A stretch of DNA of 64,000 bases from NCBI GenBank assembly GCA_964575025.1, contig CAZNPV010000018.1, positions 3,523 to 67,522 of the forward strand. The letters are read 5' to 3'. This stretch comes from JABMQB01 sp964575025. Its GTDB lineage: Bacteria > Bacteroidota > Bacteroidia > Bacteroidales > Prolixibacteraceae. This document shows positions 38,324 to 47,269 of this stretch, in pieces (position 1 is the first letter of the stretch; every line of letters starts with the position of its first letter). The translations under genes were made by a program, and so were the position numbers. Below the pieces are notes generated by a model. It was not told the DNA's origin and did no database searches. It saw only the letters and a program-made list of their open reading frames with translations.

Positions 38324-38601
38324 GGTTGCCTTACCTGGCTCCTTTCTCCCTTTCTTCCCGGTACTCTGAGTTTTTATCCTGCTTTTCCTGTTGCCCTCCG
38401 GTCTCGAAAATGCGATGTTTTATGTATCTGGAAACCAGCCTTCCGGGTTTCCTGGGGGCAGAAGATTTTTATGTGTGCTATTTTTACCCGCTTTTTGGGA
38501 AGAATGACACTTATGGGGAAGCGATCCAATTTAATCTGGGAAAAATAAACAGTCCGGATATTTCTGTTTGCGTTACCTTGTCAATACAAATTAATTGGCA
38601 T
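38324..38601. promoter_or_regulatory. Likely susC operon promoter region
   Basis: This 278-bp gap lies between the regulator stop and the small ORF upstream of susC, so it should contain the HTCS-controlled promoter. The first ~100 bp are pyrimidine-rich and the rest AT-rich. I could not assign a -33/-7 pair or a direct-repeat operator with confidence. Confidence 0.35.
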
Positions 38602-38709
38602 ATGAAGCAAATACACCGCAATTTGAAAAGGACAAACTGGATCCTGATTGTCATGACGGTTTTTCTTATTGTGGCGGTGATTGTTTTACTTAACCTGATC
38701 CTCGGATGA
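38602..38709 (+). CDS. Small single-helix membrane peptide (35 aa), putative
   Basis: A 35-codon ORF with its own ATG and TGA, 38 bp before the susC start. The product has a basic, polar N-terminus (MKQIHRNLKRTNW) and then an unbroken hydrophobic helix (ILIVMTVFLIVAVIVLLNL) ending in Gly. That orientation and length fit a one-pass inner-membrane peptide. No similarity to a known family is claimed. It may be a real small protein co-transcribed with susC, or a translated leader. A longer in-frame extension from a TTG at 38326 looks non-coding. Confidence 0.45.
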   Translation: MKQIHRNLKRTNWILIVMTVFLIVAVIVLLNLILG

Positions 38710-38747
38710 TGTGAATGACATACATAATTAAATCTAAACAAAGAAAT

Positions 38748-41700
38748 ATGGCACAATTACATGGAGCAAGTCAAAAACCCGGGCGGGGGAATCCATTCCG
38801 TTATCTGGGTATGTTAATGGCAGTTCAGTTATTTTTTGTTTTTACCCTTACTGCTCAGCAGGTAAGGGTAAGCGGAAAAGTAACGGACAAAGAATCAGGA
38901 GAACCTTTACCCGGGGTCAACGTGGTTATAAAAGGGACCACACAGGGAACGACCACTACGGGTGAGGGGACCTATCAGATTGATGTTCCTTCTGCCAGTA
39001 CGGTGTTAACGTATTCGTTTATTGGTTACCAGTTGCAGGAAATCAGTGTTGATGGAAGGAGCACAATTGACGTGATGCTGGAAGTGGAAACGACCCAGCT
39101 GGATGAAATTGTTGCGGTAGGGTACGGATCTGTACGCAGGTCTGATCTGACCGGTTCTGTTTCTTCCATTTCTGGTATGGAGTTACAGAAAGTTCCGATT
39201 GCCAATGCAGCGGAAGCAATTAAAGGACGATTGCCAGGTGTGAACATCATTACGACCGACGGATCCCCCGATGCGGAAGTGGTGATCCGCGTGAGGGGCG
39301 GTGGTTCAGTTACCCAGGACAATTCTCCTCTTTATGTGGTGGACGGATTTATCGTCGAGAGCATACGGGATGTTCCACCGAATGATATTTCCAGCATTAA
39401 CGTGCTGAAAGATGCGGCTGCAACAGCCATTTATGGAGCCCAGGCTGCAAACGGAGTGATCCTCATTACTACGAAAAGCCCGGTTGCCGGCAGAACAACC
39501 GTTAGCTACAACGGATATGGGCAGGTGAAAACATTGCCCCTCGAACGCACGTATGAGGTACTCAACCCGTATGAATTTGTTATGGTTCATTATGAAGCAG
39601 CAAAATTACGCTCCGAGGCTGACGTGACAAAATTTGAAAAATATTACGGGAAATACGATGACCTGGAATTGTATAAAGATAAGAAACCTACGGATTGGCA
39701 GGATGAGCTGTTCGGAAAAACGCAGGTATCCCAATCCCATAACCTGAGCATCAGCGGGGGGACTGAAAGAACAAGACTCAGTCTGAGCCTGACAAACAAT
39801 ACCGATGACGGCATCATGATAGGAAACGGCTACCGGAGAAATGTGATTAATTTCAAGCTGAACCATGACATAGCCAAATCCCTGAGTTTTGAAGCTTCCG
39901 CAAGGATTACCGATACCAAGGTGGACGGTGCGGGTACTTCCGGAAGTGCACAGATCAGGGTGAAAAATGTGATCACAGCCCGTCCGGTGAACGGGATTGC
40001 TGATGAACTGGATATCGACCTGTCCAGTGTGGATACTTCCGATGATTACCAGTCTTTTCTGCTGAGTCTCATCAATCCGCTGGAACTGGCCAAACAGGAC
40101 TGGAGACAGCGCAACACCATGAATTACGTCCTTCAGGGCGGACTCACATGGAATCCCCTGGAGAACATGACCATTAAAACGGCCATAACAAGCAGTGTCA
40201 GTTACGATGAAAGATTACGCTACTACGGCCCCTTGACCAGTCAATCACAAAAAGAAGGAAACAGCCTTCCGTTGGGGACCATCACCAACCGGCGCAACAA
40301 TTCATACCGTTGGATGAATACGGCTCATTATGTTTTTCAGAACCTCGGAGAACATGAACTGGATCTTATGCTTGGACATGAGGTCTATTCCAACGGGGGA
40401 AAAGGTAATTTCGTGCGGGCTGAAAATTTCAGGGAATCCATGCAACCTGAAGAAATGTTTGCCAACATGGCCCTGGGGACGCTCGATGAATATTCCAGTT
40501 ATGAATCAACCAATCAGAACCGGTTGTCCTTTTTTGGCCGTGCCAATTATCAGTTAAGGGGCAAATACCTGGTTACGGCCACACTCCGTTCGGATGCATC
40601 CAGCAAATTTGCCAAAGAAAACCGGCTGGGTGTATTTCCTGCCGTAGCCCTGGCGTGGAAAATAAATGAAGAAAGATTTCTCAGCGGAGTCTCTCAAATC
40701 AATGAATTAAAACTGAGGTTCAGTTACGGACAAACAGGAAACGACCGTATTCCGGCCAACTCCACACAGTTCCTGTTTGATGCCAGTACCAGCAACGGCC
40801 CGGGAATGGGCACCAACAGTTACAATGCCTATTACTCACCCGAGGGCTCCACATTGTATAATCCGAATATCGTCTGGGAAACAACCATTAACCGTAACCT
40901 CGGGCTCGATTTTATGTTTTTCAACGGAGGAATCAGAGGGGCCTTTGATCTGTACCAGAATACAACCAGGGATTTGCTCTTAGCTTCTGCTATTTCTCCT
41001 ATTTCGGGTTTCGAAACCCAATGGAACAATGTAGGGAACACGTCCAATAAGGGGATTGAATTATTGCTGAATGCTTTCCTGGTTGACCGGGATGATTTTA
41101 CCCTTTCTGCGAATGTAAACTTTGGGATCAACAAAGCCAGAATCGATGAACTCGATGGTACAGATGAACGGTTTTTCCAGTCAAACTGGTCCAGTACAGA
41201 CCTCAAAGACCGCGATGATTATTATTTGCGGGTAGGTGAAACAGTCGGTCTGATTTACGGGTATATCAATGATGGAATGTACACTGTGGATGATTTTATG
41301 AGTTATGATCCGGTATCGGATACCTATCAGCTGAAGGAAAAGATCCCTGATAATAAGAATACCCTGGGCGTGAATAGTGTACGGCCTGGTTACATGAAGC
41401 TGAAGGATATTTCCGGACCCGATGGTCAACCCGACGGACTCATCAACAGCATGGACCGTAAGGTGATCGGAAGTGCCCTCCCAAAAGCTACCGGAGGTTT
41501 TGGCTTTGACGCTATGTTTAAAGGCTTTGACGCATCCGTTCTCTTTAACTGGTCGCTTGGAAACGATATATACAATACCGGGAAAATTGATTACAACCAG
41601 TTGTACCGGACAACCTATGGAAATATGCTGACAACCATGAGCCCGGATGAGCGTTTTACCTATATCGATGTGGATGGTTCCATAACAGGAGAAGCAGGAG

Positions 41701-42071
41701 GCGTTGTTACAGACCTTGAACAACTGAGACAACTCAATAAGGACAAAACCATGTGGAGCGGAAGCAACTCCTTTGGCCAGGCCACAACCGTGCTTACCGA
41801 CTGGGCTGTGGAAGATGGCTCCTTTCTGCGGCTGAATACCCTGACCCTCGGTTATACGATTCCTCAACGGATCAGTTCTCATGCAGGGATATCCAATTTA
41901 CGCGTTTACGCCACGGGCTACAACCTGTGGTTGTGGACGAAGTATACAGGGTATGATCCTGAGGTCAGTACCTCGCGAAACAGCAGCTATGAAGCCCTGA
42001 CCCCGGGCATTGATTATTCTTCTTACCCAAGAAGCCGTTCTTTTACGTTTGGTGTGAATATATCATTTTAA
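38748..42071 (+). CDS. susC: SusC/RagA-family TonB-dependent outer-membrane transporter
   Basis: About 1107 residues. Signal peptide (LGMLMAVQLFFVFTLTAQQ), carboxypeptidase-regulatory-like domain (VSGKVTDKESGEPLPGVNVVIKGT, ~35-115), then the plug with ETTQLDEIVAVGYGSVRRSDLTGSVSS and VRGGGSVTQDNSPLYVVDG. The remaining ~850 residues form the beta-barrel, ending RSFTFGVNISF with the terminal Phe. It imports oligosaccharides with the SusD lid protein using TonB energy. I start at 38748, preceded by the AT-rich leader typical of the phylum; 38715 would add 11 residues. No STN domain is present, so anti-sigma control is unlikely. Substrate is inferred as pectin oligomers. Confidence 0.95.
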   Translation: MAQLHGASQKPGRGNPFRYLGMLMAVQLFFVFTLTAQQVRVSGKVTDKESGEPLPGVNVVIKGTTQGTTTTGEGTYQIDVPSASTVLTYSFIGYQLQEISVDGRSTIDVMLEVETTQLDEIVAVGYGSVRRSDLTGSVSSISGMELQKVPIANAAEAIKGRLPGVNIITTDGSPDAEVVIRVRGGGSVTQDNSPLYVVDGFIVESIRDVPPNDISSINVLKDAAATAIYGAQAANGVILITTKSPVAGRTTVSYNGYGQVKTLPLERTYEVLNPYEFVMVHYEAAKLRSEADVTKFEKYYGKYDDLELYKDKKPTDWQDELFGKTQVSQSHNLSISGGTERTRLSLSLTNNTDDGIMIGNGYRRNVINFKLNHDIAKSLSFEASARITDTKVDGAGTSGSAQIRVKNVITARPVNGIADELDIDLSSVDTSDDYQSFLLSLINPLELAKQDWRQRNTMNYVLQGGLTWNPLENMTIKTAITSSVSYDERLRYYGPLTSQSQKEGNSLPLGTITNRRNNSYRWMNTAHYVFQNLGEHELDLMLGHEVYSNGGKGNFVRAENFRESMQPEEMFANMALGTLDEYSSYESTNQNRLSFFGRANYQLRGKYLVTATLRSDASSKFAKENRLGVFPAVALAWKINEERFLSGVSQINELKLRFSYGQTGNDRIPANSTQFLFDASTSNGPGMGTNSYNAYYSPEGSTLYNPNIVWETTINRNLGLDFMFFNGGIRGAFDLYQNTTRDLLLASAISPISGFETQWNNVGNTSNKGIELLLNAFLVDRDDFTLSANVNFGINKARIDELDGTDERFFQSNWSSTDLKDRDDYYLRVGETVGLIYGYINDGMYTVDDFMSYDPVSDTYQLKEKIPDNKNTLGVNSVRPGYMKLKDISGPDGQPDGLINSMDRKVIGSALPKATGGFGFDAMFKGFDASVLFNWSLGNDIYNTGKIDYNQLYRTTYGNMLTTMSPDERFTYIDVDGSITGEAGGVVTDLEQLRQLNKDKTMWSGSNSFGQATTVLTDWAVEDGSFLRLNTLTLGYTIPQRISSHAGISNLRVYATGYNLWLWTKYTGYDPEVSTSRNSSYEALTPGIDYSSYPRSRSFTFGVNISF

Positions 42072-42106
42072 GAAACAAGGAATAGTAAATAATAAAAATT
42101 AGAAAG

Positions 42107-43930
42107 ATGAAGATAAAATATTTCATATACACATTGACTGTAATGCTCTTGCTTACAGGCTGTGACGACTTTTTAGAGCCTGAATCGCTTTCCACATTTG
42201 ATTCGAAATATATCTTCTCGAATGCTGAAGATGCACGAAAGGCCGTTAACGCAATGTACGTTCATTTCAGTCATGACGGTTTTCGCTCCCGTTTATCCAA
42301 CAATATGACCGGAAACACGGATATTGAGCATTCGGGAGGAAGCAGTGACGGAGCACGGTACCAGATATGGCGGCTGAATGCCCAGGAGAATAACGGTGAC
42401 CTGGATTATGTATGGAGCATAGGCTATCAGGCTATACGGGATGCGAATATTGCGATCGAAGGAATCCTGGCCAGTGAAGCCTTGCAGTCTGAGGATGTAA
42501 CCCTGTCTAGGGCGATGTATCATCTGTTGGGCGAAGCGTATACCATGCGTGCATACTGGTACAGCATGCTGGTTTTTTATTTTGGGGATGTTCCCATATC
42601 TACCCAGGCACCGGCCGTGGATATAGAGTTTAACCTTCCAAAAGAAGACCGGAATGTGATTCTGTCCTCTGTAATTCAGGATTTAATTGATATCGAAGAA
42701 AAGATGATGTGGGCCGATGAACTGCAATTCGGCATTGAACAGATCAACAGGGAATATACGTTGGGTATGATTGCCCGCCTGGCTCTCCAAAGGGGAGGCT
42801 GGTATCTGAAACCCGACCTTACCATGGCCCGTGAACCGGACTACCTGGAATACTATGAAATTGCCCGGAAATATACCAAAAAACTGATGACCCTGAAAGA
42901 CCGGCCTCTTCCGGAAGATTACAGACAGGTATTCATGAATCAGTGTAAATTCATATCTCCCACAAACAGTGATATGCTGTTTGAAGTACCTTTTGCCGTG
43001 GGCGAAGGCGATGTGGGCTGGAATATAGGAATTAAGGTCGATCCGGGAACCCATCCCTATGGACAGGGATCCAATTATATGTCGATGCCACCTACATATG
43101 TCTATTCGTTTGACCGACAGGATAAACGGTTCGAGGTTACCTGTGGTTTTTATGAAATAAACAGCGATTTTGTACAGCAACTGGTAAGCACCGGCAATAT
43201 TCGTATCTCACAGGCCAAGTGGAGCCGTCACTACCTGGATAATCCTCCGGGGCCTTCCACAAGCAAGGGTACCGGCATCAACTGGCCGATGATGCGGTAT
43301 GCCGATGTTCTGCTGATGTTCGCTGAGGCTGAAAATGAACTGAACGGTCCTACAGCAGAAGCAAAAAATGCGTTCAGAAGAGTGCGCCAGCGTGCTTTTA
43401 ATGAGGAAGACTGGCCGGAAAAAGTAGACCAGTATATCGCAAATATTTCCGGGTCCAAAGAAGATTTCTTTCAGGCCATTGTGGATGAACGTGCCTGGGA
43501 ATTCGGCGGCGAAATGATCCGTAAATATGAACTGATCCGCTGGAACCTTTATTACGAAAAAGTAAAGGAAACGGTCGATGGACTCAAACAGATGGCCGAC
43601 GATGCATTTAACGGCACCGGAACACTCCCGGACTATTTATACACCAAACTGGCTGAGAACGGAGATCTTTTAATATACAATATTTTTGATAAGGTTTCTG
43701 TGGCTCCGGATGATACCTGGGAACGCCAGGCCTGGCTCATCGATATGTACGATGAAACAAGGGCTGATGGGTATGCCGAATGGATCACACGCGACTGGGA
43801 TAATTATATTCACGGTTCCAATATTGGGGTGCCTGAGGGCATTGTCCGCTATATTTTTCCAATACCGACCATTGGGATTGATAACAGCAAGGGATTGTTA
43901 AAGAACGATGGATATAATTTTGGATTTTAA
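42107..43930 (+). CDS. susD: SusD/RagB-family surface glycan-binding lipoprotein
   Basis: 607 residues with a lipoprotein signal (LLLTGC, Cys19) followed by DDFLEPESLSTF, the normal SusD beginning. The SusD alpha-helical scaffold shows in FSNAEDARKAVNAMYVHF, LLGEAYTMRAYWYSMLVFYFGDVPI and the C-terminal block MMRYADVLLMFAEAENEL, VDERAWEFGGEMIRKYELIRW. It forms the lid over the SusC channel and captures glycan fragments. It is 35 bp after susC. Confidence 0.95.
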   Translation: MKIKYFIYTLTVMLLLTGCDDFLEPESLSTFDSKYIFSNAEDARKAVNAMYVHFSHDGFRSRLSNNMTGNTDIEHSGGSSDGARYQIWRLNAQENNGDLDYVWSIGYQAIRDANIAIEGILASEALQSEDVTLSRAMYHLLGEAYTMRAYWYSMLVFYFGDVPISTQAPAVDIEFNLPKEDRNVILSSVIQDLIDIEEKMMWADELQFGIEQINREYTLGMIARLALQRGGWYLKPDLTMAREPDYLEYYEIARKYTKKLMTLKDRPLPEDYRQVFMNQCKFISPTNSDMLFEVPFAVGEGDVGWNIGIKVDPGTHPYGQGSNYMSMPPTYVYSFDRQDKRFEVTCGFYEINSDFVQQLVSTGNIRISQAKWSRHYLDNPPGPSTSKGTGINWPMMRYADVLLMFAEAENELNGPTAEAKNAFRRVRQRAFNEEDWPEKVDQYIANISGSKEDFFQAIVDERAWEFGGEMIRKYELIRWNLYYEKVKETVDGLKQMADDAFNGTGTLPDYLYTKLAENGDLLIYNIFDKVSVAPDDTWERQAWLIDMYDETRADGYAEWITRDWDNYIHGSNIGVPEGIVRYIFPIPTIGIDNSKGLLKNDGYNFGF

Positions 43931-43963
43931 TTGAGCTGATAATAAATGCTAAAAAATGATACT

Positions 43964-45604
43964 ATGAAATCAGAAAAAGTAAATAGTAAAGTACTTCTGG
44001 CCGTTTGGGCAGCCCTTTTGCTGTTGTTGGCTGCCTGTGAAAAGGACGAAACCTATCCCAGGACCCGTTTGTTTCAACCTGTCCTGAATGAAGATCTTTA
44101 TTCTATTGATAATACCATAGTTGTGAATCTGGGCAAAATGAAGGAAGCTGAAAAATATACCATCGAAGTAAGCCGTGATTCATTTCTGACCACTTTGTAT
44201 TCATTTGAACTTGATACCAACTTTGTGATTATTAATGAAGAGGTGATCGGGGAACCGTTGTTATGGTTTACGGTTTATCAGATTCAGGCCACGGCGCATG
44301 CCGATGATCCGGGATACGATAGCAAACCATCCTTCCTGGGGAGTGTCAGAACAGCCAAGTTTCCATCCAACATGGGAACTCCGACTCCTTTTGATGTACT
44401 GGACACACGGGCCCGTGTATTCTGGTCTCCGGCAGGAGCACCCATAACGGGAATCAAAGTATTTGCCGGCACCGACGAACGGCTTGCGAATCCATTGGCT
44501 GAATATGAACTGACACCTGACGAGCAGGCAACCAATGAAAAAATAGTGGGGAGTCTGAATGCAGCTACCACCTACCAGATTGCCATTTATAGCAATGAAA
44601 CCCTGCGTGGCTGGGAGGTTTATACAACAAGGGAAGCTTTCGTAACCGGAGACAATGTCCTCGACCTGACAGGCATTGATTCAACCATTGTGCTGACAGA
44701 TACCCTGCCTTCCGTTGATGATGGTACCGTGGTTATTCTGGAAGGAGGTAAAACCTATATAGCCGACGGATATGATTTTGATAAGTCCATTTCATTTGTG
44801 GCCGGCTATAGCTTTGTACAGGCATTGCCGGTAATCGATGTGACACAAAACTTCAATATTGCTGAAGATGCCTCTGTGGAATATGTAACCTTTAAGGATA
44901 TCAAACTAACAGCTCCCGATGGATTTGACGAACGCTATGTGTTTAATATCGATGTCAGCGGAACCCTGGGGGAGATAAAATACGAGTCCTGTATAATCCG
45001 CAATCTGCGGGGTGTAGTCCGGATGAAAGGTGGTAGTGGAAGCCTTGATAAATATACAATTATCGATTGTGTGATCGATAGCATCCGCGATTACGGAATT
45101 CTAACGGTTGACAAAACCTCATGGATCTGTAACGATATCTATCTTGAAAACACAACCATTTCCAGGGCCCGTTCGTTCATGACCAGCAGGAACAACACCA
45201 ATTCCCTGATCATTGAAAGTTGTACGATCAGTGAATCCCCTTCGCAGGGAAGACATATCTTCCGCTGGAGACAGGGAGATCAGAATGATGTGCTCAATGG
45301 CATTACCATAAGCAATACCATCTGGGGGCACGGGTGGTACGAAGGTTCAGGAGACCCCGATTATACCATTGATGGATTTGACGGGATGGATGAAACAAAC
45401 TGGACCGTTGTGAATACATACACTACTTCCGATTTTGCCTATGGGGAAGGGAAAAATGAAATCCCGGGAATGCCCCCGGGATCCTATGCCGGTACGGCTT
45501 ACGATTTATGGGTAGATCCCGATAACGGTGATTTTAATTTCAAAGATACCGGGTTTGCAGGAAAAGGAAGTTCAGGGGACCCGAGATGGAGAATTGGGCT
45601 GTAA
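43964..45604 (+). CDS. SusE-position surface lipoprotein with DUF4957/DUF5123-type beta-helix
   Basis: About 546 residues. Lipoprotein signal with Cys25 followed by EKDE, which resembles the Bacteroidota surface-export signal (K-D/E-D/E). The first ~200 residues look like fibronectin-type domains (IVVNLGKMKEAEKYTIEVSRD, TGIKVFAGTDERLANPLAEYELTPDE). The rest (LDLTGIDSTIVLTDTLPSVDDGT to GDPRWRIGL) is a right-handed beta-helix of DUF4957/DUF5123 type. The same module appears twice in the secreted protein at 57.6-60.8 kb. It lies in the susE position 33 bp behind susD. It probably binds pectin at the cell surface. The ATG at 43964 gives the best signal peptide; 43946 adds six residues. Confidence 0.82.
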   Translation: MKSEKVNSKVLLAVWAALLLLLAACEKDETYPRTRLFQPVLNEDLYSIDNTIVVNLGKMKEAEKYTIEVSRDSFLTTLYSFELDTNFVIINEEVIGEPLLWFTVYQIQATAHADDPGYDSKPSFLGSVRTAKFPSNMGTPTPFDVLDTRARVFWSPAGAPITGIKVFAGTDERLANPLAEYELTPDEQATNEKIVGSLNAATTYQIAIYSNETLRGWEVYTTREAFVTGDNVLDLTGIDSTIVLTDTLPSVDDGTVVILEGGKTYIADGYDFDKSISFVAGYSFVQALPVIDVTQNFNIAEDASVEYVTFKDIKLTAPDGFDERYVFNIDVSGTLGEIKYESCIIRNLRGVVRMKGGSGSLDKYTIIDCVIDSIRDYGILTVDKTSWICNDIYLENTTISRARSFMTSRNNTNSLIIESCTISESPSQGRHIFRWRQGDQNDVLNGITISNTIWGHGWYEGSGDPDYTIDGFDGMDETNWTVVNTYTTSDFAYGEGKNEIPGMPPGSYAGTAYDLWVDPDNGDFNFKDTGFAGKGSSGDPRWRIGL

Positions 45605-45686
45605 AGTCCGGGTAGGTGAAACCAATGAACGAATTTTTGTTGAACAATCCGGTTAATAATAGCGTGGTTTAGTTACAGGATAAGTG

Positions 45687-45718
45687 AACTCCGGGATAAT
45701 AATGCATATCCCGGAGTT
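45687..45718 (+). terminator. Inverted repeat after the susCDE-type genes
   Basis: The 12-bp arms aactccgggata (45687-45698) and tatcccggagtt (45707-45718) enclose an 8-nt loop, ~85 bp after the lipoprotein stop. The following bases are only moderately T-rich. It may end or attenuate the susC-susD-lipoprotein transcript, leaving the enzyme genes downstream under separate or reduced expression. The 270-bp gap contains no other gene. Confidence 0.55.
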
Positions 45719-45874
45719 TGTATCCTGGCAATCCATGGTTTCACGAGGGAGAAAAATAAAAAAGGGCTTGCCCGGGAGGTAAGCCAAAAGAAAAAGATTT
45801 TTATGCTCCTTGCGGATATGACAGACAATGTCATACAGGCTGTTGTTCCCATTGTTAATAAGAACCATTTAACT

Positions 45875-47263
45875 ATGAAGATTTTTGTATTTAGTGTGTG
45901 TACGGTTTTACTCCTCCCTGTGAAATGCCAGGTACCGGCATTTCCGGGGGCTGAGGGAGGAGGCATGTATACTACCGGAGGGCGGGGAGGAAAGGTTCTG
46001 TTTGTGGAGAACCTGAATAACAAAGGTGACGGAAGCCTGAGAGAAGCGATTGAAGAGGAAGGCCCGCGTATTATCCTTTTTAATGTATCCGGAACCATCC
46101 CTCTGGAAAAACCCATTTATATAAAAAACGGGGATGTTACCCTTGCCGGACAAACGGCTCCGGGGGAGGGCATATGCCTGAAAAATTATGGCATCCAAAT
46201 CGAGGCCGACAATGTGATTATCCGGTATATACGGGTCAGGCCGGGAGATCTGACCGGTGAAGAAAACGATGCCATCTCAGGAATCCGGAATAAAAATATC
46301 CTGATTGACCATTGCAGCTTCAGCTGGGCTAACGATGAAGTTGCTTCCTTTTATGATAATGAAAATTTTACCCTGCAATGGTGTATTATCAGTGAAAGCC
46401 TCTATAAATCAAGCCATCATAAGGGAGAACATGGCTATGGAGGGATCTGGGGAGGAACCCATGCTTCTTTCCATCACAACCTGATTTCTGACCATTCAAG
46501 CAGGAATCCACGCTTTTGTGGTTCCCGGTACTCAGGAAATCCCGACAGGGAAATAACCGATTTCAGGAACAATGTGATCTATAACTGGGGGCACAACAGC
46601 ATCTATGGGGGCGAAGAAGGGTATTACAATATTGTCAACAACTATTTCAAACCAGGACCAGCCACAGATGAGGATGTCAGGGAAAGGATCCTGAACCTGA
46701 CGCAGGCTTTTTATAATCCTTCTATAAATCCGGATACGCTTGGTGCCGGATGGTTTTATATTGCAGGCAATGTACTCGAAGGAAATGCTGAGGTTACGGA
46801 AAATAACTGGGGCAAAGGAATCCAGGGTAAAGGAGTGGATGAAAGAACAAAAAAACTTTCAAGACTGGACGCTCCGGTACCTTTTAAAAAAGTTTTCACC
46901 GATAAGGCTGAAAAAGCATACGAAAAGGTATTGCAAGAGGCGGGTGCCAGTTTAATCCGCGATAAAACAGACCGGAGGATTATTCAGGAAGTACGCTCCG
47001 GTTCAGAAAAATACGGAAAGTCATTCCGTGGAGGAGGAAACGGGATTATTGATACCCCCGGAGATGTGGGCGGATGGCCCGAACTTAAATCACTGAAATC
47101 CCCCCTTGATACGGATAAGGATGGATTGCCCGATTGCTGGGAAAAAAAGCATAACCTGGATCCTTCCGATAAAAAAGATGGAAACAAAAGATCGATCAAC
47201 CCGGATTATACCAATATTGAAGTGTACATTAATTCGCTTGTTGAAAGAACAGGTAAGGGATAA
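45875..47263 (+). CDS. Secreted pectate lyase, PL1 family
   Basis: 462 residues. Starting at 45875 gives a signal peptide (MKIFVFSVCTVLLLPVKCQ); 45803 would place 24 non-signal residues in front. The lyase begins AFPGAEGGGMYTTGGRGGKV and continues with GTIPLEKPIYIKNGDVTLAGQTAPG, ILIDHCSFSWANDEVASFY and HHNLISDHSSRNPRF, the conserved beta-helix and catalytic Arg regions of PL1. A DTDKDGLPDCWEKKHNLDPSDK segment is a thrombospondin-3-like calcium motif, and the protein ends there without a T9SS tail. It cleaves de-esterified homogalacturonan by beta-elimination. GH43 follows after 6 bp. Confidence 0.92.
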   Translation: MKIFVFSVCTVLLLPVKCQVPAFPGAEGGGMYTTGGRGGKVLFVENLNNKGDGSLREAIEEEGPRIILFNVSGTIPLEKPIYIKNGDVTLAGQTAPGEGICLKNYGIQIEADNVIIRYIRVRPGDLTGEENDAISGIRNKNILIDHCSFSWANDEVASFYDNENFTLQWCIISESLYKSSHHKGEHGYGGIWGGTHASFHHNLISDHSSRNPRFCGSRYSGNPDREITDFRNNVIYNWGHNSIYGGEEGYYNIVNNYFKPGPATDEDVRERILNLTQAFYNPSINPDTLGAGWFYIAGNVLEGNAEVTENNWGKGIQGKGVDERTKKLSRLDAPVPFKKVFTDKAEKAYEKVLQEAGASLIRDKTDRRIIQEVRSGSEKYGKSFRGGGNGIIDTPGDVGGWPELKSLKSPLDTDKDGLPDCWEKKHNLDPSDKKDGNKRSINPDYTNIEVYINSLVERTGKG

Positions 47264-47269
47264 AAACGG

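Noticed and set aside
38326..38601. Longer reading frame extending the small membrane ORF upstream to a TTG
   Set aside because: The extension is rich in Cys, Phe and Ser with no domain pattern and a poor start codon; it looks like open non-coding DNA. Only the 35-codon part from the ATG is kept.
45605..45874. Possible small gene in the 270-bp gap before the PL1 gene
   Set aside because: The in-frame upstream extension of PL1 and the opposite-strand frames lack any protein-like pattern; the gap is better explained by the inverted repeat and an upstream leader.
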